A DNA stretch of 14,398 nt, from assembly GCA_040905845.1 (NCBI GenBank), contig JBBDQV010000216.1:1-14398 (forward strand). Direction: 5' to 3'. Each line of letters begins with the position of its first letter. Position 1 is the stretch's first letter. Source of the DNA: VGDP01 sp040905845. Lineage in GTDB: Bacteria; Pseudomonadota; Alphaproteobacteria; SP197. The notes under the pieces were generated by a model, which worked only from the letters and a program-made list of their open reading frames with translations, was not told the origin of the DNA and made no database searches. The position numbers and the translations under genes were made by a program. Positions 1 through 7,791 of the stretch are shown here, in pieces.

Positions 1-38
1 CGCCCGCCATTGGCGGGAGAGGGTAGGGTGAGGGAGGG
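1..38. repeat. Truncated G-rich palindromic intergenic repeat
   Basis: A short hairpin (cccgcc / att / ggcggg, positions 3-17) runs into the G-rich stretch gagggtagggtgaggg. It lies 26-60 bases beyond the manC stop and continues past the window edge. Elements with this gggagagggtagggtgaggg appearance are, from memory, frequent dispersed intergenic palindromes in GC-rich proteobacteria; that identity is recollection, not shown here. It may also help end or stabilise the manC transcript, but no T-run is visible on the minus strand before the edge. Confidence 0.4.
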
Positions 39-63
39 CGGCTCCAACTCAACGAATGCCCCT

Positions 64-1488
64 CTAGCGGACGCGGCCGTAGGAGTCCTCGAAGCGGACG
101 ATGTCGTCCTCGCCGACGTAGCTGCCGCACTGCACCTCGACGATGCGCAACGGTGTCGCGCCGGGATTCTCCAGCCGGTGGCGCACGCCTTGGCCGATGT
201 AGGTCGACTCGTTCGCGGCGAGCGTCGCGACCTCGTCATCGCGCGTGACCCGCGCGGTGCCGTCGATGACGACCCAGTGCTCGCTGCGATGGTGGTGCAT
301 CTGGAGCGACAGCCGGCCGCCCGGCTTGACCACGATCTCCTTGATCTTGTAGCGGCCGCCTTCGAGCAGGACGGCGAACGAGCCCCACGGCCGGCGCTCG
401 TGGAGGTGCGCCGTCGCCTCGGGGCGCTTGGCGGCCTTCAGCCGGTCGACCAAGGCCTTGACGCCGGCGCTGTCGCGGCGATCGGCGACCAGCACGGCAT
501 CGGCCGTCTCGACGACGACGATGTCGGCGACGCCGGCGAGCGCGACCAGGCGTCCGTCGGCGCGAACCAGGCTGTCGCGGGTGCCTTCGAGGATGCCGTC
601 GCCCTGCACGACGTTGCCGGCCGCGTCCTTGGCGCTGACCCGCCAAAGTCGGTCCCAGTTGCCGACGTCGGACCAGCGCGGATCGCACGGCACCACGGCG
701 GCCCGGCGCGATCGTTCCATGACGGCCTTGTCGACCGGCAGGGCCGGCACCGCCGCGTAGGCCTCGCGCGCGACGCGCAGGGGGCTTGCCTCGGCCTTGG
801 CTGCGGCGAACGCCTTGCGGACCGGCGCCATGACCTCGGGGGCCGAGGCGTCGAACTCCTCCAGGATGCGGCGCGCGGAGAACACGAACATGCCGCTGTT
901 CCACCACGCCTGGCCGCCGGCGATGAGCCGTTCGGCCTCCTCGCGCGGCGGTTTCTCGATGAACCGCGTGATGGCGAGCGCGCCGTCGACGCCTCCGATC
1001 GGCGCGCCGCCCTTGATGTAGCCGAACTCCGGGTCCGGACTTTCCGGCGTGATGCCGAAGGTGACGAGGAAACCTTGGCGCGCCGCGCGGCACGCGGTCT
1101 CGACCGCGCGGTCGAGCGCCGGCTCGTCGCCGATGACGTGATCCGCCGCCGCCACCCAGAGGATCGCGTCCGGGCCGAAGGTTCGTTCGGCGTAGAGCGC
1201 GCCCAGCGCGACCGCGGCGGCCGTGTTGCGGCCCTCGGGCTCCGCGATGACGTGCCGCGCGAACCCGGGATCGAGCTCGCCGAGCTGGTCCGCGACCAGG
1301 AAGTACTGGGTCTCGGTCGTCACCGTCACGATCCGTTCGGCCGGAGCGTGGGCCAGGGCGCGGAGCGCCGCGCTTTGGAGCAGCGACCGATCACCGCCGA
1401 TGTTCAGAAGCTGCTTGGGATAGGTGTCGCGGCTCGCTGGCCACAACCTGACCCCGACCCCTCCAGCCAGCAGCAGCGGTACGATCAT
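64..1488 (-). CDS. manC: Mannose-1-phosphate guanylyltransferase / mannose-6-phosphate isomerase (type II, bifunctional)
   Basis: Cytoplasmic enzyme that makes GDP-mannose from mannose-1-phosphate and GTP; in this bifunctional family the C-terminal cupin also interconverts fructose-6-P and mannose-6-P. Seen: an N-terminal nucleotidyltransferase signature (GGVGVRLWPASR then PKQ, residues 9-26), EGRNTA at 85-90, FIEKP at 176-180, and a C-terminal cupin (about 365-474) with RPWGSF and the metal-site segment QMHHHRSEHW (396-405). The 474-residue length is normal for AlgA/XanB/CpsB/ManC proteins. I start at ATG 1488 (MIVPLLLAGG) because GGAAG sits 6 bases upstream and family members begin there; an ATG at 1494 and a TTG at 1506 are in frame. 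It is the last gene of the wza-like/yjbH/manC run, 128 bases after yjbH, so it supplies precursor for a mannose-derived polymer. The exact name (manC, algA, xanB) depends on the polymer, which is not known. Confidence 0.95.
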   Translation of the reverse strand: MIVPLLLAGGVGVRLWPASRDTYPKQLLNIGGDRSLLQSAALRALAHAPAERIVTVTTETQYFLVADQLGELDPGFARHVIAEPEGRNTAAAVALGALYAERTFGPDAILWVAAADHVIGDEPALDRAVETACRAARQGFLVTFGITPESPDPEFGYIKGGAPIGGVDGALAITRFIEKPPREEAERLIAGGQAWWNSGMFVFSARRILEEFDASAPEVMAPVRKAFAAAKAEASPLRVAREAYAAVPALPVDKAVMERSRRAAVVPCDPRWSDVGNWDRLWRVSAKDAAGNVVQGDGILEGTRDSLVRADGRLVALAGVADIVVVETADAVLVADRRDSAGVKALVDRLKAAKRPEATAHLHERRPWGSFAVLLEGGRYKIKEIVVKPGGRLSLQMHHHRSEHWVVIDGTARVTRDDEVATLAANESTYIGQGVRHRLENPGATPLRIVEVQCGSYVGEDDIVRFEDSYGRVR

Positions 1489-1494
1489 GTCCAT

Positions 1495-1499
1495 CTTCC
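1495..1499 (-). promoter_or_regulatory. Ribosome binding site deciding the manC start
   Basis: GGAAG on the minus strand ends 6 bases before the ATG at 1488-1486. This is good Shine-Dalgarno spacing for that ATG, and too close (0 bases) for the ATG at 1494. Confidence 0.5.
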
Positions 1500-1616
1500 A
1501 GCCCAATCGTTGGATGGCATTCGATCATGCCCGGGTAACCGATCCCTGAACGTGCCCGGGGCGCACCGACCGTGACGGAGCATGGCCGAGGACGGCTGCG
1601 CCGACAAGCGGCGGGC

Positions 1617-4085
1617 TTAGTCGTAGAGGCTCGACCAGTCGTTGACGATGCGCCCGAAACGGTCGTCGCCGGTCAGGTCGTAGAGCGACACGGGGCGGCC
1701 GACGAACTGGCCGCCGTCGCGCGTCAGCGGACGGAACGCGAAGCTGGCCCGTTCGCGCGTCGGATGGAGGAAGAAGATGTCGAGCGGGATCGAGACGAAA
1801 AGCCCCTTGTCGAAGCTGCCCTCGCCGAAATCCCTGGCCGACACGTTGGTGGCCGACGCGAAGGCGCCGAGGATGATGCCGCCTTCGAACTCGCGCGCGA
1901 GCTCGAAGGTCGCCCCGATGTCGCGCGCCAGATAGCGCCCCAGCCGGACGGTCGCGAGCAGGCCGTGGAGCGGCGTCTGGTAGTAGAGGCTCAGGTGCCC
2001 CGTTGTCGTGTCGTAGGGAAAGAAGTTGAACAGCTGCGGGAAGCTGCGCTGGTAGACGTGGCTCACGTCGAGCCCCACGGCGAGGCGCGAGTTGAACGGG
2101 CGATAGAGGATCTCCCCGCTGATGCCGGCGTACATCTCCTCGAGTATTCCGGCGGTGACAGCGGCGTACCAGTCCCGCCCGAGGTTGGTGACGTAGCTGG
2201 CGTAGAGGTTGACCAGGTTGTCCGCGCCCTCGCGCAGGTAATCCTCGTTCAGGCTGCGCACGCGCGGCAGGCGGCTGCCCGGATCGAACTCGAGCTTGTC
2301 GAAGTTGTTGTAGATGTCCTTGCCGACCGTCGCGTGAAGCGACAGGGACCGGTTCAGCCGGACACCGGCGCTTGCCCTTAGCCAGAGTTGATAAAGGTAG
2401 AACGCGTCGACGCCGCCGACGTGCTGGCGCAAGTCGGGCTCCAGGCCCCACGTGAACTCCGGGTAGCGCGCGCCGTTGCGAAACGCCGTCGTCGGGATCG
2501 TCCCATCGCCCGATGTCAGGACGGCATGGGCGTAGGTTTCCTCCGGGCTGCCCCGCAGGCTCACGGCGCGTTCGAGGTCCGCGCGCAGGATCGTCACACG
2601 GCTCGTCTCGAGCCCTTCGTTCAAGTGCACGACCGTGATCTCCTCGATCTCGGCCGGCGCGATGGCCGCGACGATGCGCGCGGCACGGCCGACCGCTTGG
2701 GGCGTCTTGCGGTACTTCGGCTGCTCGACGAACAGGGTCGCGCTCCGGTCGTCGATGTCCACCGCCTCGACCGCGAAGCGCTCGGCCTCGAGGGCCGCCA
2801 TGATGGCCTCGGCCACGGAACGCCGCGTCGTCTCGGACTGGACGCCCGCGGCGGCGAGCGCGGCGGGCGAAACGCCGAGCGCACCGGCCAGGGCGAACGT
2901 GTCGCCGGCGAAGCGCGTCTCCTCGCGCTCGCCGCCGGGCCCGACCGCGACGATGGTGACACCCTCGACCGGGGGCGGCAGCGCGGTCTCGACGACGCGG
3001 GCCGCAACGGCCTGATCGAACGGCCCACCGGCCTCGACCTCGACGATCGCCTCGCCGTCCCTGATGGCCACCGATTGGACCGTGAGGCCGAGCTCGGCCA
3101 GGCCGTCGAACAGGCGATCGGCGGCCTCGGCGCCGGCCATCGTCGGATCGCGTCGCGGCGCCGCCCCGGGCGACTCGACGACGCCGGCGCGCGGGGTGAC
3201 CGGGGCGGGCGGCGTGTCGATGCGAAGAACGGGCTTCGGGTTGACGAGGTTCGGGGTGACGGTCGCGCGGACCATGAGGGTGTTGCCGCGCTCGAGGCCG
3301 ACTCCGAGATCGACCCAAGGGAACGGCTGGTACACGAGGCCGACGTTGAACGCCGAGTCGACCCTTAGGTCGTTTTCGAGCGGCTCGCGCGTGTAGTTGT
3401 TGGGGTCGTATTCGAGCTTGAGGCGGAGGCCCTCGATCGGCGTCAACCACTCGACGCCGCCGAACAGCGCGACCCGCGGGCCGGCGAAGAACTGTCCGAG
3501 CGAGACGTTGCCGCCCTGGTCGCCGCTGCCTCGGTTCGAACGGCTCCGGAACGAGTCCGAGATGAGCGTCAGTGGGTTCTTGAAGTGGCCGCGCGTCCCG
3601 AGCCGACCCCAGCCGACGCCGAGGCTGAAGTCGAAATCGTAGTACCGCTTGCTCGCCACCAGGTATTCGCCGGCGAACTGCGCGGTGCCGATGAAGTCCT
3701 GGATGCCGATGGCAAGCGCGGGGCGCAGCGCCGTTTCCTGGAGCAGGCGCAGCTTGATGTCGGCGCCCTTGTCCTGGAACTCGACCTCGCGGCCCGACGG
3801 ACTGACCGTGCCGATGCCGCGATTCTGAATCGTCGTGTAGCGGAAGCCGACCTCGAGCCCAGGCAGGCCGTGAACGCTGATGAAGTACCGGTAGTAGGGG
3901 TCGGCGAACGACGCGCCGAGGGCGAAGAGTCCTTCGTCGCCGAAGCGCGCGCTGCGCGTTTGCAGCAGGCCCACGCCGCCGTAGTCGGTGATTGACGGGG
4001 TATAGACCTGGTGGCGCGCCCATGCCGCCTCCGGACCCGCGACGAGGAGCGCGGCGACGAGGAGGAAACGACGGACGACGCGCAA
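1617..4085 (-). CDS. yjbH: YjbH-family exopolysaccharide outer-membrane protein
   Basis: YjbH/GfcD family, needed for export or surface assembly of exopolysaccharide or group 4 capsule in enterobacteria; the biochemical role is not settled. Seen: a Sec signal peptide at residues 1-23 (MRVVRRF, hydrophobic stretch, AWA), then long alternating aromatic/polar beta segments typical of an outer-membrane barrel (about 40-270 and 540-770). The C-terminal family block includes GSFDKGLFVSIPLD (756-769) and PLTRDGGQFVGRPVSLYDLTG. A middle part (about 285-500), rich in Ala/Val/Glu and not barrel-like, makes the protein (822 aa) longer than E. coli YjbH (about 700 aa, from memory). The start is TTG 4085, the only start codon that keeps the signal peptide; no strong RBS is visible. 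The gene begins 40 bases after the wza-like gene and is probably cotranscribed with it. Confidence 0.9.
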   Translation of the reverse strand: MRVVRRFLLVAALLVAGPEAAWARHQVYTPSITDYGGVGLLQTRSARFGDEGLFALGASFADPYYRYFISVHGLPGLEVGFRYTTIQNRGIGTVSPSGREVEFQDKGADIKLRLLQETALRPALAIGIQDFIGTAQFAGEYLVASKRYYDFDFSLGVGWGRLGTRGHFKNPLTLISDSFRSRSNRGSGDQGGNVSLGQFFAGPRVALFGGVEWLTPIEGLRLKLEYDPNNYTREPLENDLRVDSAFNVGLVYQPFPWVDLGVGLERGNTLMVRATVTPNLVNPKPVLRIDTPPAPVTPRAGVVESPGAAPRRDPTMAGAEAADRLFDGLAELGLTVQSVAIRDGEAIVEVEAGGPFDQAVAARVVETALPPPVEGVTIVAVGPGGEREETRFAGDTFALAGALGVSPAALAAAGVQSETTRRSVAEAIMAALEAERFAVEAVDIDDRSATLFVEQPKYRKTPQAVGRAARIVAAIAPAEIEEITVVHLNEGLETSRVTILRADLERAVSLRGSPEETYAHAVLTSGDGTIPTTAFRNGARYPEFTWGLEPDLRQHVGGVDAFYLYQLWLRASAGVRLNRSLSLHATVGKDIYNNFDKLEFDPGSRLPRVRSLNEDYLREGADNLVNLYASYVTNLGRDWYAAVTAGILEEMYAGISGEILYRPFNSRLAVGLDVSHVYQRSFPQLFNFFPYDTTTGHLSLYYQTPLHGLLATVRLGRYLARDIGATFELAREFEGGIILGAFASATNVSARDFGEGSFDKGLFVSIPLDIFFLHPTRERASFAFRPLTRDGGQFVGRPVSLYDLTGDDRFGRIVNDWSSLYD

Positions 4086-4125
4086 CGTCTCGAGCCCGCG
4101 CGTTCGCTGGGCGACGAGCGGGTCC

Positions 4126-6978
4126 TCAGTCGTTGATCGCCGACAGCGCGGCCGCCGTGACGGCGAGCTGGCTCGTGATCTGGGTGATGTCCTTGATGAA
4201 GGCGAAGGCGTCGAACGGCGCCGGCTCCTTGGGAACGACCACGGTGCTGCCCGGGGGTATCACGACCGGCGCGTAGTTCCAGGCGGAGACGGAGACCGGC
4301 TGCGCCTCGCCGTTGGGCAGCACGACGAAGACGCGGCCGTCGTCGGCGGTGCGCCTGAGGCCGCCCGCCTTGTCGATGTACTCGTCGACCCGGGCGCCCG
4401 GCACGAACTGCAGCGTGCCTTCGTTGAGCACGTCGCCGATCACCGTCACCGAGTTCGGACGCTTCGGCATGAACAGGCGATCGCCGCCCTCGAGCACGGT
4501 GTCGAGCTCCGGGCGGACCTGCAGGACCGTGGGGTCGCTCTCGATGACGACGCGGCCGACCGGCTCGGCGCTGCGCAACTGGTTCGCGAGCGAGCGCAAG
4601 GCATCCGCGCCCGCGGCGACCTGCGTGCCCGAGGTGCGCTGGGTCAGGGCCGCCGCGAGCGCGATCTCGAGCTCGCGCGCCGCGCGTTCGAACGCCTGCT
4701 TCTCCGATTCGCGCGTCCGTTCGCGGGTGAAGACGGCGCCGTAGGGATAGGCCTGCGGCGTCAGGCCGCCGGCGCGCGCGACGACCTCGGACAGCCGCTC
4801 GCCGCGCCGGATCTGATAGAGGCCCGGCCGAACGAACTCACCCACCAGGAGGATCGGCTTCTCGTCCCGGTCGCTGAAGCGCGAGTTCAGCCGGACCACG
4901 TCGCCGGGCGAGACGAACACCGAGTCCATGCCGCCGCCCGACAGGTCGAGCATCTGCCGTTGCGAGATCATGGACCCGTCGCCGGCGTCGGCGACGCTGC
5001 GCAGGATCTCGACCTTTGCGAGGTCCGCGTCGCGGCCGGCGCCGCCGGAATACGCGACGACATTGCTGAGCGGAGCGTTCGGCGCCACCGGATAGACGCC
5101 GGGGATGCGCACCTCACCGTTGACCGCGACGACGTGCTCGATCACGAAGGGCAGCAGGTCGGGGTAGGTATCGTAGATCTCCGGGCAGTCCACGCGTGCC
5201 GCGGTGATCGGTTCGAGATCACGCACGGCGGTGACCACGGCGTCGCTGAACCGGCCAGGCCGCGACGTCGAGACGACCGAGAACAACGACAGCAGCCCCT
5301 TGCAGGCGAGCCGCGACGCATCGACCGCCGTCTTGGCCTCCGGGGCCGTGGAGGCGGGCGCCACCGACGCCGTCTGGATCAGCGTCGACGGCGCGCTCGC
5401 CGTGCCGGCCGGCGTCGGTTGCGTCTCGAACGCGCTGCGCTCGAACTCGGCGAGCGCCCCTTGGTCCGCGAGCAGGCCGCCCGACAGGATGCCCTGCACG
5501 TCCGCCGACCACAGGTATCGAATGTCCTCGAGCCCCAGGACGACCAGTCGGTCCTCGGGGTTCAGGGGCACGTCCTGGACGCCGCTCAGCACGCGCTGGA
5601 GGTCCACCGGAATGAACACCGATGAATGCGTGAAGGGATCGTGGGTCAGCAGGACGGCGAACAGGAGATAGGGCGCGTCGCCGAGCGACTGGACGTCGCG
5701 GACCAGCGCCCTCGCGCTCGGCGCCGCGGCGATCGACCTGCGACCCGCGACGCGTACGTGACCCTCCAGGAACACCGAGCCGACCTGCACGTCGTCGCCG
5801 AACATGGCGACGACGATGTCGCCGTCGCCGACCGCGCCGACCTGACCTTGCGCCGTCTCGCCGACCTGCTGCCGGCCGGTCGCATCGACGCTCAGCGTCA
5901 CGAATCGATTGCCCGCCGGGCGCAGCGGCCCGCCGGCGTAGTCCAGGACCTCGGCGAGGGTGGCCGCACTCTGGCCCTCGGCGAACTCGTAGATGGCCGG
6001 GCGGCGCACCTTGCCGGCGACGGCGACGGTCGCCCCGATGGGCGGCACGATGATGCGGTCGCCGTCGCGCAGGGTGAGGTCCCGTCCCGGAGCGATCCCG
6101 AGCAGAAGGTCGTAGAGGTCGAACCAGGTGTGGTCCGCGCCCCGGACGACCTGCACCGCGCGCAGGGTTCCGGTCCGCTTGATCCCGCCCGCCGCGAACA
6201 GCGCGTCGAGCAGGCTCGACAGGGCCGTCAGTTGGTGCACGCCGGGAGCCTTGACCTCGCCGAGCACGACGACCGCGATGGAACGCACGCTGCCCAGCGA
6301 CACGAAGGCCTCGGTATCGAGGTAAGTCGCCGCGACCCTTTGCTCGACCTCGCGCCGAAATTCCTCGAAGCTGCGACCAGCGGCCGCGACGGCGCCGATC
6401 TCGGGCAGCACGATGCGGCCTTCGCTGTCGACGCGCGCGCTGCGGAACAGCGTGCGCCCGCCGACCAGGCTGATGACGATCTCGTCGCCGACGCCCAACG
6501 TGTAGTCTTCCGGCACCGTGCCCTCGACCAGCAGCGGGGGCGGGCTCGTGGCTTCGAACAGGTCGTAGCCGAACAGGCCGACCGGCTCGCCCAGGCGGTC
6601 GCTGTAGTCGAGCTCGAGGGCCGAGAACCCGGCGGTCGCGGCGGCCGCCTCGCCCTCGGTCCGCGCTTCGGCCTGGGCCTTCAGCTCGGCCTGGTTGCGC
6701 GCGGCCTCGGCAGCCCTCAACGCCTCTTCCTGCGCCTTGACGGCGGAATCCCTCGCCTGGTCGACCGGGGACTTCTGCTGCACCGGCTCGCCGGTCGTTT
6801 CGCTGCGCTGACGCACAAAGTCGCCGAGGATGCGGTCGATGAGCTCGGGGTCGATCAAGTCCGGCGAGATCTGCTGAGCCCCGGCGCCGGGCGTGCCGGA
6901 GAACATCGACACGACGATCGTCGCGGCGCACAATGCCGCGCTCGCAAGGTTCGCCCAACGTCGCCGCTCGTGTCGCAT
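4126..6978 (-). CDS. Wza-like polysaccharide export protein with multiple SLBB domains
   Basis: Outer-membrane/periplasmic polysaccharide export protein, expected to form the exit channel for capsule or exopolysaccharide. Seen: signal peptide at residues 1-34 (hydrophobic 11-25, likely cut at AGA/QQ); an Ala/Gln/Glu-rich helical or coiled-coil stretch at 70-115; a Poly_export domain at about 155-232 (DYTLGVGDEIVISLVGG, GRIVLPEIG); then about six beta-grasp (SLBB) repeats starting near 235, 318, 400, 612, 709 and 843, several with the pattern GE(V/F)..PG.Y. The C-terminal helix (920-948, FDAFAFIKDITQITSQLA) resembles the membrane helix that ends Wza. At 950 aa it is much longer than classical Wza (about 380 aa) and closer to the long OtnA/WbfF-type proteins of Vibrio capsule loci. 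It has no lipobox. ATG 6978 is preceded by AGGTGGGG. It is the first gene of the minus-strand operon with yjbH and manC. Confidence 0.9.
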   Translation of the reverse strand: MRHERRRWANLASAALCAATIVVSMFSGTPGAGAQQISPDLIDPELIDRILGDFVRQRSETTGEPVQQKSPVDQARDSAVKAQEEALRAAEAARNQAELKAQAEARTEGEAAAATAGFSALELDYSDRLGEPVGLFGYDLFEATSPPPLLVEGTVPEDYTLGVGDEIVISLVGGRTLFRSARVDSEGRIVLPEIGAVAAAGRSFEEFRREVEQRVAATYLDTEAFVSLGSVRSIAVVVLGEVKAPGVHQLTALSSLLDALFAAGGIKRTGTLRAVQVVRGADHTWFDLYDLLLGIAPGRDLTLRDGDRIIVPPIGATVAVAGKVRRPAIYEFAEGQSAATLAEVLDYAGGPLRPAGNRFVTLSVDATGRQQVGETAQGQVGAVGDGDIVVAMFGDDVQVGSVFLEGHVRVAGRRSIAAAPSARALVRDVQSLGDAPYLLFAVLLTHDPFTHSSVFIPVDLQRVLSGVQDVPLNPEDRLVVLGLEDIRYLWSADVQGILSGGLLADQGALAEFERSAFETQPTPAGTASAPSTLIQTASVAPASTAPEAKTAVDASRLACKGLLSLFSVVSTSRPGRFSDAVVTAVRDLEPITAARVDCPEIYDTYPDLLPFVIEHVVAVNGEVRIPGVYPVAPNAPLSNVVAYSGGAGRDADLAKVEILRSVADAGDGSMISQRQMLDLSGGGMDSVFVSPGDVVRLNSRFSDRDEKPILLVGEFVRPGLYQIRRGERLSEVVARAGGLTPQAYPYGAVFTRERTRESEKQAFERAARELEIALAAALTQRTSGTQVAAGADALRSLANQLRSAEPVGRVVIESDPTVLQVRPELDTVLEGGDRLFMPKRPNSVTVIGDVLNEGTLQFVPGARVDEYIDKAGGLRRTADDGRVFVVLPNGEAQPVSVSAWNYAPVVIPPGSTVVVPKEPAPFDAFAFIKDITQITSQLAVTAAALSAIND

Positions 6979-6996
6979 CGTTCCCCACCTGTCGAT

Positions 6997-7011
6997 CCGT
7001 CCGCCGGACGG
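6997..7011. promoter_or_regulatory. Palindrome between divergent export genes (possible operator)
   Basis: ccgtcc-gcc-ggacgg is a 6-base inverted repeat with a 3-base spacer, near the middle of the 66-base gap between the ATGs of the wza-like gene and yjbF. A shared regulator site is possible, but GC-rich DNA produces such palindromes by chance. I could not pick convincing -35/-10 boxes in this gap. Confidence 0.2.
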
Positions 7012-7044
7012 TTTGCGTCGCCCCTGTGGTCGCGCCGCGGTCTC

Positions 7045-7680
7045 ATGACCTCGGCGGCCGCGTTATCCTTGGTTGCGTGCGAGGACTCCATCTACGGAGA
7101 CGCGACCCAGGCGTTCCAGATGCTGGTCACGGGCGTCCCCGACGTCCCCGTCACGCGCGACCAGATACGACAGATACCATACGCGACCATCAGGGCAAAG
7201 ATTGGCCGTGGCCAGCGTTCCGTGCTCGTGCTGTTCCGCTACGACGGGGCGGACCTGCATTGGGTTTCGGCGGACCGCGTGGCGTTCACCACGCGCGCGG
7301 GCCGCTTGGTCAAGACGGCGGGCCTGCCGGAGAACCTTCGCCACAGCGAGCTCATCGGCGTGGACCCCGTCGCCGAGGGCTTGCACCGGCTCGATGGTTC
7401 AGCGCCGCTGACGAGCCTGGTCGACATCGACCCGGGCGCACGCTACGGCATTCCGGTCGAGCTCACGCTCGAGCCCGAGGCGGACGAGACGATCGAGATC
7501 CTCGAGCTCGAGTACGAGACGGTCCGCGTGCGCGAGCGCGGACGCGCGCCGCTGCTCGACTGGACCTTCGAGAATGTCTATTGGGCCCAGCGTTCGAACG
7601 GCTTCGTCTGGAAGAGCATCCAGCACTTCGTGCCAAGCCTGCCGCCCGTCGAGCTCGAGATCCTCAAGAAGGCCACATAG
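7045..7680 (+). CDS. yjbF: YjbF/GfcB-family exopolysaccharide lipoprotein
   Basis: Predicted outer-membrane lipoprotein of the YjbF/GfcB (YmcC) family, part of yjbEFGH and gfcABCDE exopolysaccharide/capsule export loci. Seen: lipobox LVAC (Cys12 from this ATG) and the family core QIRQIPYATIRAKIG, LHWVSADR and GRLVKTAGLPENL (about residues 40-105), ending in a Tyr/Trp-rich C-terminal half (ENVYWAQRSNGFVWKSIQ). Mature length (about 200 aa) fits the family. The start is uncertain. ATG 7045 gives a short signal with no positive charge. The frame continues upstream through LWSRRGLM, giving a much better, Tat-like n-region if translation begins at CTG 7024 or GTG 6970; the latter overlaps the start of the divergent wza-like gene. 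It is convergent with the small YjbE-like gene downstream. Confidence 0.88.
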   Translation: MTSAAALSLVACEDSIYGDATQAFQMLVTGVPDVPVTRDQIRQIPYATIRAKIGRGQRSVLVLFRYDGADLHWVSADRVAFTTRAGRLVKTAGLPENLRHSELIGVDPVAEGLHRLDGSAPLTSLVDIDPGARYGIPVELTLEPEADETIEILELEYETVRVRERGRAPLLDWTFENVYWAQRSNGFVWKSIQHFVPSLPPVELEILKKAT

Positions 7681-7724
7681 CGGTCGCGGGGCGGCCCGCG
7701 CGATGGGCCGCGGTGCCGAAGCCG

Positions 7725-7760
7725 AAAAGCAAGGGAGGCGACCCGCCTGGGCCGCCTCCC
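7725..7760 (-). terminator. Intrinsic terminator of the YjbE-like gene
   Basis: On the minus strand an 8-bp perfect stem (GGGAGGCG / CGCCTCCC, positions 7760-7753 and 7740-7733) with a 12-base loop is followed by TTGCTTTT. It begins 31 bases after the stop of the small gene, which fits a rho-independent terminator ending that gene. In the plus direction there is no T-run, so it would not serve yjbF. Confidence 0.75.
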
Positions 7761-7791
7761 CGCGAAACTCGCTCGCTGCGATCGGTTACTA

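Noticed and set aside
10..1575. A 521-codon plus-strand open frame antisense to manC
   Set aside because: Its composition is a reflection of manC (Asp/Arg/Ala/Val-rich), with no recognisable domain and no RBS.
1525..4023. An 832-codon open frame on the minus strand, shifted from yjbH
   Set aside because: It is Arg/Pro-rich with no family motifs and overlaps yjbH, which has a signal peptide and conserved blocks; long shadow frames are expected at this GC content.
5626..7044. A long plus-strand open extension in front of yjbF
   Set aside because: It is antisense to the wza-like gene and has no domain similarity. Only the part from about 7024/7045 on, with the lipobox and YjbF motifs, is real, though the exact start is open.
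7691..7711. Hairpin gcggccc / gggccgc just after the yjbF stop as a terminator
   Set aside because: There is no T-run after it on the plus strand; in this GC range such a stem alone is weak evidence.
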